Of a DNA stretch of 64,000 bases, positions 1 to 6,928 are shown piece by piece (within the stretch, counting starts at the first letter, position 1; each line of letters opens with the position of its first letter). The stretch spans positions 186,001 to 250,000 of the forward strand of contig NZ_FUZC01000001.1 of the NCBI RefSeq assembly GCF_900168115.1, in the 5' to 3' direction. The notes beneath the pieces were generated by a model. It was not told the DNA's origin. It did not search any database and saw only the letters and a program-made list of their open reading frames with translations. This DNA is from Salegentibacter salinarum (GTDB taxonomy: Bacteria > Bacteroidota > Bacteroidia > Flavobacteriales > Flavobacteriaceae). The position numbers and the translations under genes were made by a program.

Positions 1-47
1 TGAATTTTTTTCAGGTTTTTTTCGAGAAAAAATTCATTCTAATTCTA

Positions 48-1364
48 TCATTCAAATAACCAACGGTATACATCATTTCCATTAGCGTAAAGCACTAATG
101 CTATTAGGATAAAAAAGCCAACCATTTGGGCAACTTCCATAAATTTATCGTTAGGTTTTCTGCCGGTTACCATTTCATATAAGAGGAACATTACGTGCCC
201 GCCATCTAAAGCCGGGATTGGTAAGATGTTCATAAATGCAAGAATTATAGAAATCAAGGCTGTAGTATGCCAAAATCCTTTCCAGTTCCAGGTATCGGGA
301 AATAAACCGCCAATAGCTCCAAAACCACCTAACTGCGTGGCTCCTTTTTGTGTAAAGACATATTTAAACTGCGCCACATAATCGTGTAAGGTCCAGTAAC
401 CATAGTCAAAACCTTCCTTTATACTTTCAGTGAAACCGTATTCTTGTTGCTTAACTTCAAAATTGCGTTTAACCGTAAAACCAAGAATGCCTTCTTCATC
501 TGGTGCTACCATCACACTCTTAATATCATCGCCTCGCTTAAACACGAGCTCCATTTCCTTTTCCTTATTTTCTAAACTTATTGTTTTAATTTCGTGCCAG
601 TAACCAATCTCCTGATCATTTAAAGCAATTAAGCTATCTCCTTTTTGGAGTCCGGCAATTCCCGCTGCCTGCTCAGGTATAACACTATCTAAGACTGCAT
701 TCTGAATAGGAATAAATGGTATCATAATTCCTTGTTCCCACATTTGTTCCCCTATATCTTCAGGAACCTCAATAACTTCTTCTTCTCCATTTTGATGTAA
801 CACCGTAATACTGTTTACATCCCGCATAAATAAGTAACGATTTACATCATCACTATTTTGAAGCTCCTCCCCGTTGATCTGCAAAACACGGTCTCCATCT
901 TCAAACCCGTATTGTTTAAATTCTTCAGCAATTGCAAAACCTTCAGGCATTTCATCTGGGCCAACATAATTTTTACCCCAAACAAACATAATCATCATAT
1001 AAATAAGAAAACCAAGCACCAGATTGACAGTAACTCCTCCTAGCATAATTATAAGACGCTGCCAGGCCGGTTTACTTCTAAATTCCCAAGGCTCAGGCGG
1101 TTTTGCCATTTGCTCTTTATCCATACTTTCGTCTATCATCCCGGAAATTTTCACATAACCTCCTAAAGGCAACCAGCCAATACCGTAAACGGTACCGCCA
1201 ATTTTCTTCTTGAATAGCGCGAATTTCACGTCAAAAAAGAGAAAGAATTTTTCTACTCTGGTTTTAAATATTTTGGCGGGAATAAAATGCCCAAGTTCAT
1301 GTAAGACTATAAGTAAAGATAAGCTTAACAGTAACTGTATGGCTTTAACTATAAATGGATCCAT
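48..1364 (-). CDS. rseP: RseP-type site-2 zinc metalloprotease
   Basis: A membrane-embedded protease of the RseP/S2P family, which cuts transmembrane proteins such as anti-sigma factors within the inner membrane. The zinc motif HELGH is at residues 22-26 in the first membrane segment. The second conserved motif LDGGH is at about 386-390, near the C-terminus. Two PDZ-like stretches (around 150-310) lie between them, as in the family. The length of about 438 residues is normal. I start at the ATG at 1364: an upstream TTG start at 1394 would lie inside the predicted -7 promoter box. The gene is transcribed alone, divergently from the SCO-like gene. Family assignment is firm, but the substrate cannot be told from sequence. 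Confidence 0.95.
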   Translation of the reverse strand: MDPFIVKAIQLLLSLSLLIVLHELGHFIPAKIFKTRVEKFFLFFDVKFALFKKKIGGTVYGIGWLPLGGYVKISGMIDESMDKEQMAKPPEPWEFRSKPAWQRLIIMLGGVTVNLVLGFLIYMMIMFVWGKNYVGPDEMPEGFAIAEEFKQYGFEDGDRVLQINGEELQNSDDVNRYLFMRDVNSITVLHQNGEEEVIEVPEDIGEQMWEQGIMIPFIPIQNAVLDSVIPEQAAGIAGLQKGDSLIALNDQEIGYWHEIKTISLENKEKEMELVFKRGDDIKSVMVAPDEEGILGFTVKRNFEVKQQEYGFTESIKEGFDYGYWTLHDYVAQFKYVFTQKGATQLGGFGAIGGLFPDTWNWKGFWHTTALISIILAFMNILPIPALDGGHVMFLLYEMVTGRKPNDKFMEVAQMVGFFILIALVLYANGNDVYRWLFE

Positions 1365-1391
1365 GCGTAATGCTTCAAATTTTAAATCGCA

Positions 1392-1399
1392 CAAAAGTA
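1392..1399 (-). promoter_or_regulatory. -7 promoter box of rseP
   Basis: On the minus strand this reads TACTTTTG, a perfect match to the Bacteroidota -7 element TAnnTTTG, about 28 bases upstream of the ATG at 1364. It supports that start. No clear -33 element was seen. Confidence 0.55.
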
Positions 1400-1494
1400 A
1401 ACTTTTATAATCTCCTAAAAAAGTTTAAAAGCCTTCCTGTTTTAGTCATCTGAAATTTTAAGTTTTAAACTACGACAAATTGATTGTTAGCACT

Positions 1495-1502
1495 TAATTT
1501 TG
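1495..1502 (+). promoter_or_regulatory. -7 promoter box of the SCO-family gene
   Basis: TAATTTTG matches TAnnTTTG and lies 18 bases before the ATG at 1520. A longer reading frame from a TTG at 1484 would run through this box, so the ATG is the better start. Confidence 0.55.
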
Positions 1503-1519
1503 CAATAAATTTTCCAAGT

Positions 1520-2191
1520 ATGCGTGATCTTTTTGCCTGGCTCAAGAAATTTGCCATTGTCCTGTTTATACTTTCGGTAATTATAATTTATAGTATATAT
1601 ACGCTTTTAACCCCGGAAGAACGGCTACCCGTTTTTCAGCCCGATATGGTTAATGCCGAACTGGTAGATTCCACAGTGCAACACATTCGCAAATACCATA
1701 CAGTAAAAGATTTTAAACTCATTAATCAAAACGGCGATACCATTACCGAAGATTTTTATGAAGATAAAATTTACGTAGCTGATTTCTTCTTTACCACCTG
1801 CCTCACTATTTGCCCCGTGATGACAGACCATATGCTGGAAATTCAGGAGAAAATTAAAGATGATCCTGAAGTTTTATTACTCTCTCATACCGTTTTTCCA
1901 AAAACCGATTCTGTACCAGTTTTAAAAAAATATGCATTAGAAAAAGGGGTTATTGACGAAAAATGGAACCTGGTCACAGGCGATAAAAAACATATTTATG
2001 AGCTGGCCCGCAAATCTTATCTTGCTTCAAAAAGTAATGGTGATGGTGGACCTTACGATATGATCCATACCGAAAATTTTGTGCTTGTAGATAAAGAAAA
2101 ACGTATTCGCGGATTTTACGATGGAACCGATGCTGAAGCTATAGAAGACCTTCTTCACGATATAAAAGTGTTAAAAGCAGAATATAAATAA
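1520..2191 (+). CDS. SCO1/SenC/PrrC family copper chaperone-like thioredoxin-fold protein
   Basis: SCO proteins carry copper to the CuA centre of cytochrome c oxidase or act as thiol reductases on the periplasmic side of the membrane. One N-terminal membrane anchor (about residues 8-29) is followed by a thioredoxin-like domain. The copper-binding CxxxC motif (CLTIC) is at about residues 94-98, and the distal ligand His is in YDMIHTENF near residue 180. With the ATG at 1520 the protein has 223 residues, normal for the family. The next genes downstream are feoA and feoB, but the gap holds its own promoter box, so an operon is not implied. Copper binding is inferred from the intact ligands. Confidence 0.9.
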   Translation: MRDLFAWLKKFAIVLFILSVIIIYSIYTLLTPEERLPVFQPDMVNAELVDSTVQHIRKYHTVKDFKLINQNGDTITEDFYEDKIYVADFFFTTCLTICPVMTDHMLEIQEKIKDDPEVLLLSHTVFPKTDSVPVLKKYALEKGVIDEKWNLVTGDKKHIYELARKSYLASKSNGDGGPYDMIHTENFVLVDKEKRIRGFYDGTDAEAIEDLLHDIKVLKAEYK

Positions 2192-2288
2192 TTCTACTAG
2201 CTAAACCGCAACTATCAGCGATTTAAGTCGCATAAAAAGCGCCTACCGACTTTTTTATCAGAAATTTTTTCCTACTCAAATTTTACAT

Positions 2289-2296
2289 TACTTTTG
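2289..2296 (+). promoter_or_regulatory. -7 promoter box of feoAB
   Basis: TACTTTTG matches TAnnTTTG and ends 28 bases before the GTG start of feoA. The predicted transcription start is near 2302, at the left edge of the imperfect palindrome at 2302-2318. Confidence 0.55.
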
Positions 2297-2301
2297 TCTT
2301 G

Positions 2302-2318
2302 TTTAAATTCAATCTAAA
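2302..2318 (+). promoter_or_regulatory. Possible metal-repressor operator before feoA
   Basis: An imperfect inverted repeat TTTAAATTCAATCTAAA covers the predicted transcription start of feoAB. Its right half TCTAAA is identical to the right half of the palindrome at 6882-6897 next to the MntR-like gene. The left half is degenerate, so this is a weak candidate. Confidence 0.3.
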
Positions 2319-2324
2319 TAAAAA

Positions 2325-2555
2325 GTGAAACGAACCCTGGCCGATTTGAAACGTGGTGAACGCGGAATTATTAAAGATTTTTCTGCTGAAAATATTCCGT
2401 TAAAATTACTTGAAATGGGTTGTTTGCCGGGCAATGAAGTTCAAATGTTACAAATGGCTCCTTTTAGAGACCCTATGTATCTTAACATAAACGGCAGCCA
2501 CCTGGCTATTAGAAAAGAAATCGCTTTACTTATAGAAATTGACCTGATAAGCTAA
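2325..2555 (+). CDS. feoA: FeoA ferrous iron transport accessory protein
   Basis: A small SH3-like cytoplasmic protein that works with the FeoB ferrous iron channel. The 76 residues show the typical opening (TLADLKRGERGIIKDF), the GCLPGNEVQ turn and the ending SHLAIRKEIALLIEI. The start is a GTG at 2325, just after the predicted promoter and in the usual N-terminal context, and there is no in-frame ATG that would keep the domain whole. feoB starts one base after its stop, so the two are co-transcribed and probably translationally coupled. Regulation by an iron- or manganese-sensing repressor is suggested only by the weak palindrome upstream. Confidence 0.93.
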   Translation: MKRTLADLKRGERGIIKDFSAENIPLKLLEMGCLPGNEVQMLQMAPFRDPMYLNINGSHLAIRKEIALLIEIDLIS

Positions 2556-2556
2556 C

Positions 2557-4659
2557 ATGGCTAAACAAATAAATATCGCCTTAATTGGGAACCCAAATAC
2601 TGGTAAAACTTCTGTTTTTAATCAGCTCACAGGGCTTAACCAAAAAGTGGGGAATTATCCCGGGATTACAGTTGAAAAAAAAGAGGGAATCTGCAAACTT
2701 CCGCGGGGCCTTAAAGCTCATATTTTAGACCTTCCGGGAACATACAGCCTTAACGCATCGTCTTTAGATGAAAACGTGGTGATAGAATTATTGCTGAATA
2801 AAAGCGATAAAGATTATCCCGATGTAGCCGTTGTGGTTAGTGATGTAGAAAATTTAAAACGAAATCTACTGCTATTCACCCAAATTAAAGACCTTGGAAT
2901 TCCAACAATTTTAGTAATAAATATGGCAGACAGGATGGAACGCAAAGGCATTTCCCTGGATGTAGAATTACTGGAAGAGCGTTTAAAAACAAAAGTTGTC
3001 TTAGTCAGCGCCCGAAAAAACACCGGGATTGATGAACTTAAAGAAGCGATAATCAATTATCGGCATATTTCAGATGAACCTTGTGTGAATGCTTCTATTA
3101 TCGCTCCTGAATATTTTGACAGGCTGCGGAAGGCATTCCCCAACCAGTCACTTTACAAACTTTGGCTGGTAATTACTCAAGATGTCAACTTCGGAAATAT
3201 TAATAGAAACGAGGTTAGTAGTTCTGAACTTTTTGAAACCAAATCTCATACCGAATTAAAGAAACTTCAGCATAAAGAAACCATTTTAAGATACCAGTTT
3301 ATAAATGGGGTTTTAAAAGAAACAATGAAGGTAGACGCAAGTTCTGCTAAAGATCTGCGTTCACGTTTAGATCGCGTTTTAACTCATAAAATTTGGGGTT
3401 ACGCAATATTCTTCGGAATCCTATTATTGATTTTCCAGGCAATTTATAGCTGGTCCAGCTACCCAATGGACCTTATTGACGAAACTTTTGCTTTTTTAAG
3501 CGAATGGACCAAAACAAGTCTTCCGGCAGGAGCTTTTACAAATCTTATTGCTGAAGGAATCATCCCCGGGCTCGGGGGAATTGTAATTTTTATTCCTCAA
3601 ATCGCTTTCCTCTTTTTCTTTATTTCCATTCTGGAAGAAACCGGGTATATGAGTCGGGTGGTCTTTTTAATGGACCGCATTATGCGGAAATTCGGCCTTA
3701 GCGGTAAAAGTGTTGTACCATTGGTTTCAGGTACTGCCTGTGCAATTCCCGCCGTGATGGCCACCCGTAATATTGAAAATTGGAAAGAACGTTTAATCAC
3801 CATTTTAGTGGTGCCATTTACCACCTGTTCTGCGCGTTTGCCGGTTTATTTAATAATAATTGCCCTGGTAATTCCAGATCGCGCTGTTTGGGGTTTTAAC
3901 CTGCAAGGTTTAACCTTAATGTTGCTTTACCTGTTAGGCTTTGGAGTGGCCATTGGTTCTGCCTGGATCCTGAATTTAATTCTGAATATTAAAACGCGAA
4001 GTCATTTTGTGATTGAAATGCCCAATTACAAACTTCCAATGGGGAAAAATATAGCCATTAATGTGGTGGAAAAAACCAAATCTTTTGTTTTTGGCGCCGG
4101 AAAAATAATCCTAGCTATTTCTATTATTCTATGGGTTTTGGCAAGTTATGGCCCCGGAGAAAATTTCAACCAGGCTGAAGAAATTGTTACTTCAGAATAC
4201 TCACAGAATACCGAGATTTCAGAAAACGAATTAGAAGAAGAAATCGCCTCATTTAAACTTAGAAATTCCTATATCGGGATTATGGGTAGAGGTATTGAAC
4301 CAGTGGTAGCACCATTGGGATATGATTGGAAGATTGGGATCGCCATAATAAGTTCTTTTGCTGCCAGGGAAGTTTTCGTAGGAACTTTAGCCACAATCTA
4401 CAGTGTGGGTAGTGATGAAGAAGAAACTATTAAAAACAGGATGGCGGCAGAGATAAATCCTATATTAGGCGGACCTTTATTTACATTTGCAAGCGGAGTG
4501 AGCCTTTTATTATTTTATGCTTTTGCCATGCAATGTATGAGTACGTTGGCCATTGTAAAAAGGGAAACCAACACCTGGAAATGGCCGGTTTTACAATTAG
4601 TGGTGATGACGCTGTTTGCCTATTTTGTAGCTTTAGCAGCATTTCAATTATTAAAATAA
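2557..4659 (+). CDS. feoB: FeoB ferrous iron transporter
   Basis: The main inner-membrane Fe(II) importer. An N-terminal G domain has the P-loop GNPNTGKTS at residues 11-19, DLPGTYSL (switch II region) and the guanine-specificity motif NMAD. A linker follows to about residue 270, then a polytopic membrane part with paired Gate segments (PLVSGTACAIPAVMATRN; SSFAAREVFVGTL). The length of 700 residues is complete for the family. It begins one base after feoA and is followed at 36 bases by the tiny FeoB-associated gene. The C-terminal FeoC-like domain of some homologues is absent. The function is well supported. Confidence 0.97.
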   Translation: MAKQINIALIGNPNTGKTSVFNQLTGLNQKVGNYPGITVEKKEGICKLPRGLKAHILDLPGTYSLNASSLDENVVIELLLNKSDKDYPDVAVVVSDVENLKRNLLLFTQIKDLGIPTILVINMADRMERKGISLDVELLEERLKTKVVLVSARKNTGIDELKEAIINYRHISDEPCVNASIIAPEYFDRLRKAFPNQSLYKLWLVITQDVNFGNINRNEVSSSELFETKSHTELKKLQHKETILRYQFINGVLKETMKVDASSAKDLRSRLDRVLTHKIWGYAIFFGILLLIFQAIYSWSSYPMDLIDETFAFLSEWTKTSLPAGAFTNLIAEGIIPGLGGIVIFIPQIAFLFFFISILEETGYMSRVVFLMDRIMRKFGLSGKSVVPLVSGTACAIPAVMATRNIENWKERLITILVVPFTTCSARLPVYLIIIALVIPDRAVWGFNLQGLTLMLLYLLGFGVAIGSAWILNLILNIKTRSHFVIEMPNYKLPMGKNIAINVVEKTKSFVFGAGKIILAISIILWVLASYGPGENFNQAEEIVTSEYSQNTEISENELEEEIASFKLRNSYIGIMGRGIEPVVAPLGYDWKIGIAIISSFAAREVFVGTLATIYSVGSDEEETIKNRMAAEINPILGGPLFTFASGVSLLLFYAFAMQCMSTLAIVKRETNTWKWPVLQLVVMTLFAYFVALAAFQLLK

Positions 4660-4694
4660 ATGTAAGTTAAAACTTAAAAAATGACTTAAGAATT

Positions 4695-4844
4695 ATGGTA
4701 CTATTACAGGAAATTCTCGTTTTTATCACTTTCGCCATCGCGTTAGGATATTTAACCACAAAATTCATCTGGAAACCTGCTTTTCTAAAGAAGAAATCTG
4801 AAAAAACCAAAGCCTGCGGCGTTTCAGGTTGTGGTTGTGATTAA
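4695..4844 (+). CDS. FeoB-associated Cys-rich membrane protein
   Basis: A 49-residue reading frame directly after feoB. It has one N-terminal membrane helix (about residues 3-21, starting MVLLQEILVF), then a basic linker (WKPAFLKKKSEKTK) and a Cys-rich tail ending CGVSGCGCD. This matches the FeoB-associated Cys-rich membrane protein family, a frequent FeoB neighbour whose exact job in iron transport is not settled. Its TAA stop shares four bases (TTAA) with the stop of the convergent gene at 4841-5302, so neither gene has a trailer of its own here. It is too short for most gene callers. Confidence 0.85.
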   Translation: MVLLQEILVFITFAIALGYLTTKFIWKPAFLKKKSEKTKACGVSGCGCD

Positions 4845-5302
4845 CGCGTTTCAATTATTTTAAACTGAAGTTGGTAATCTGAAGCTTTTATCTTTCGGGA
4901 AGTCTTAGGATATGGTGAAAGTGCAATCGCATGCAGTGAAAAATCCTCCTGAAAAAATTTCGAAAGCGAAAAGTTTTGCGATCTTGTACTAAAAATTTCT
5001 TCTCCTATAAACTTCCCATTTTTAAATATTTCAATCAAAATTTTTGCCTCGCCTGCCCAAACACAGGTTACATCCCTCGGGCATCTTGAATCTGAAACTA
5101 CTTCTTTAAACCGAATTGTTTTTCCTTCAAAATTAAAAGCTTCACCTAAATAGGCTTTAACATAATGCTCTATCTCTTCAATTTCTTCCTGAGCTGATGC
5201 AGGCATTGCGAAAAGAAAAATCGTTGCGATAATTAAAGCTGATTTTAATAAAAAATATCTTTTAATTCGGTAGCCCTTTGTAATACATAGTACTTCTTGC
5301 AT
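4841..5302 (-). CDS. Secreted protein of unknown function with a conserved Cys pair
   Basis: I do not recognise a named family. The 153-residue product has a basic N-terminus, a hydrophobic core and a likely signal-peptidase site after PASA (about residue 37), so it is probably periplasmic. The mature part has the stretch DSRCPRDVTCVWAGEA, a pattern seen in many small Bacteroidota envelope proteins. Its two Cys, eight residues apart, could form a disulfide. The rest looks like a beta-rich domain of about 110 residues. It is convergent with the feo genes and separated from the ZIP gene by 48 bases. No function is claimed. Confidence 0.75.
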   Translation of the reverse strand: MQEVLCITKGYRIKRYFLLKSALIIATIFLFAMPASAQEEIEEIEHYVKAYLGEAFNFEGKTIRFKEVVSDSRCPRDVTCVWAGEAKILIEIFKNGKFIGEEIFSTRSQNFSLSKFFQEDFSLHAIALSPYPKTSRKIKASDYQLQFKIIETR

Positions 5303-5350
5303 AAGCCTTTACCATTAAAGACTATGCCACAAACCAGATGTTGCAAGAAT

Positions 5351-6172
5351 TTATCCTAAACCTACATCAAGAGTCATCATTACCATAAATCCGAGGATAA
5401 AACCTAGTGTAGCAATATCTGTGAAATTTCCTTTTTGGGATTCGGGAACTACTTCTTCAACTACCACAAATATCATTGCGCCGGCAGCAAACGAAAGAGC
5501 ATAAGGTAAAATTGGTTCAAAGGTCATCACTGCCCAGGCGCCAAGTACTGCGGCAAAAGGCTCTACAATAGCCGAAAGCTGACCATAATTAAAACTTTTC
5601 CATCGGCTCATTCCAAGTCCGCGAAGCGGCATGGCAACGGCAAAACCTTCGGGGAAATTCTGTAATCCAATCCCGATAGCAAGGGCTACCGCTCCACCAA
5701 TACTGGCACCTTCCAGTCCTGCGCTCGCCGCACCAAAAAGCACACCTACGGCTAAACCTTCGGGAATATTATGCAAAGTAATAGCAAGAGTAAGTAAAAC
5801 CGATTTATGCCAGGGAGTTTTTATCCCTTCCTTTTCACTCATTTTAAAATTTACGTGCAGGTGAGGCAGTATTTTATCGAGTCCAAAAAGAAAAAGTGCT
5901 CCTAAACCGAACCCTATTAGTGGCGGTACCGTTTTTTCAAAACCTTCTCCCGGGCTCATTTCTATTCCAGGCGCCAATAAGCTCCAGAAACTGGCTGCCA
6001 CCATTACCCCACCGGTAAAGCCCAACATTCCGTCAAATAATTTCCGGTTCATATTTTTGAAAAGAAAAACAAGGGAAGCACCGGCTGCGGTAAGTAACCA
6101 GGTGAAAATCGTAGCGAGTAAAGCCGCCAACACCGGGTCTAACTCCTCAAAATAAGCGATTAAATCGTCCAT
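5351..6172 (-). CDS. ZIP family divalent metal transporter
   Basis: An inner-membrane importer of divalent metals (Zn, Fe or Mn). About eight membrane segments lie in 273 residues. The two signature metal-site motifs of the transport path are present: HNIPEGLAVG near residue 135 and QNFPEGFAV near residue 172. It follows the MntR/DtxR-type repressor gene with a one-base gap, so the two form an operon. That context favours manganese or iron as substrate, but ZIP specificity cannot be read from sequence alone. Confidence 0.92.
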   Translation of the reverse strand: MDDLIAYFEELDPVLAALLATIFTWLLTAAGASLVFLFKNMNRKLFDGMLGFTGGVMVAASFWSLLAPGIEMSPGEGFEKTVPPLIGFGLGALFLFGLDKILPHLHVNFKMSEKEGIKTPWHKSVLLTLAITLHNIPEGLAVGVLFGAASAGLEGASIGGAVALAIGIGLQNFPEGFAVAMPLRGLGMSRWKSFNYGQLSAIVEPFAAVLGAWAVMTFEPILPYALSFAAGAMIFVVVEEVVPESQKGNFTDIATLGFILGFMVMMTLDVGLG

Positions 6173-6173
6173 T

Positions 6174-6830
6174 CTAATGTTTTTTTATGTAAAGGTTATT
6201 CGATATTAATTGTGAAATCCGTAATTGTCGTTCTTCAATTAAAATAAGCATAGAACCGTCAAAAGCTTCCTTTTCCAGGACCTTGATTTCTTTCCCAAGT
6301 GAGATATTATTCTTATCTAAAAACCTTAAAAAATCTGATGAAGAATCTCTTACGCCCACGCAAATCCCTTTTTCCTCTTTCCCTAATTCTGAAAGCAATA
6401 CTTTATTGGCCACGCTAAAATTCCCTTCGGCATCAGGGATGGGATCGCCGTGAGGGTCACGCTTTGGAAAACCAAGGAAAGCATCTAATTCGCGGGTGAG
6501 TTTTTCAGATTTTATATGTTCTAATTGTTCAGCGACATCGTGAACTTCGTCCCAGTTAAAATTGAGTTTTTCTACGAGAAAATATTCCCATAACCTATGT
6601 TTTCTAATTACCTCAATCGCGGTTTTCTTTCCTAATTCACTCAGTTTTACGCCCTGGTATTTTTTATAAATCACCAGGTCTTTTTCCGATAATTTCTTGA
6701 TCATATCGGTAACCGAGGAAGCTTTGGTTTCCATCTCTTCCGCCAGGGCATTGGTGCTAACACCGGCCTGGTATTTTCGCTCTAAATGAAAAATCGCTTT
6801 TAGATAATTTTCTTCTGAAAAACTAAACAT
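6174..6830 (-). CDS. MntR/DtxR family metal-dependent transcriptional repressor
   Basis: A 218-residue three-domain repressor: winged helix (residues 1-65), metal-binding dimer domain (66-140) and C-terminal SH3/FeoA-like domain (150-218). Aligned by eye to DtxR and MntR, likely ligands are His78, Glu82, His97, Glu101, Glu104 and His105. Glu101 sits where DtxR has Cys102 and B. subtilis MntR has Glu99, which points to manganese rather than iron. Asn8, however, occupies the MntR Asp8/DtxR Met10 position, and Lys11 replaces MntR Glu11, so the metal site is not standard. It is co-transcribed with the ZIP gene and divergent from the receptor gene. The palindrome at 6882-6897 is its likely operator. 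Confidence 0.9.
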   Translation of the reverse strand: MFSFSEENYLKAIFHLERKYQAGVSTNALAEEMETKASSVTDMIKKLSEKDLVIYKKYQGVKLSELGKKTAIEVIRKHRLWEYFLVEKLNFNWDEVHDVAEQLEHIKSEKLTRELDAFLGFPKRDPHGDPIPDAEGNFSVANKVLLSELGKEEKGICVGVRDSSSDFLRFLDKNNISLGKEIKVLEKEAFDGSMLILIEERQLRISQLISNNLYIKKH

Positions 6831-6849
6831 ACTTCAAATTTCTATTCCC

Positions 6850-6857
6850 CAAAAATA
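6850..6857 (-). promoter_or_regulatory. -7 promoter box of the repressor-ZIP operon
   Basis: The minus strand reads TATTTTTG, matching TAnnTTTG, 20 bases upstream of the repressor ATG. Its -33 region would fall about at 6877-6885, at the edge of the operator candidate. Confidence 0.55.
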
Positions 6858-6881
6858 CATTTTTAAAATTAAAAACCTATT

Positions 6882-6897
6882 TTTAGACTTATCTAAA
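6882..6897. promoter_or_regulatory. Palindromic operator candidate for the MntR/DtxR-type repressor
   Basis: TTTAGACTTATCTAAA is a perfect inverted repeat, TTTAGA-N4-TCTAAA. It resembles known MntR/DtxR-family boxes in length and in its TTTAG/CTAAA ends. It lies between two divergent -7 boxes (6850-6857 and 6907-6914), where a bound dimer would cover the upstream part of both promoters. That predicts joint control of the repressor, the ZIP transporter and the TonB-dependent receptor. Confidence 0.65.
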
Positions 6898-6906
6898 TTT
6901 ATTTTA

Positions 6907-6914
6907 TAGCTTTG
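6907..6914 (+). promoter_or_regulatory. -7 promoter box of the TonB-dependent receptor gene
   Basis: TAGCTTTG matches TAnnTTTG and ends 14 bases before the ATG at 6929. The palindrome at 6882-6897 covers the expected -33 region. Confidence 0.6.
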
Positions 6915-6928
6915 ACAAAATTAAGAAA

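Noticed and set aside
1364-1394. Longer rseP start at TTG 1394
   Set aside because: It overlaps the predicted -7 box, and the ATG at 1364 gives the normal family start.
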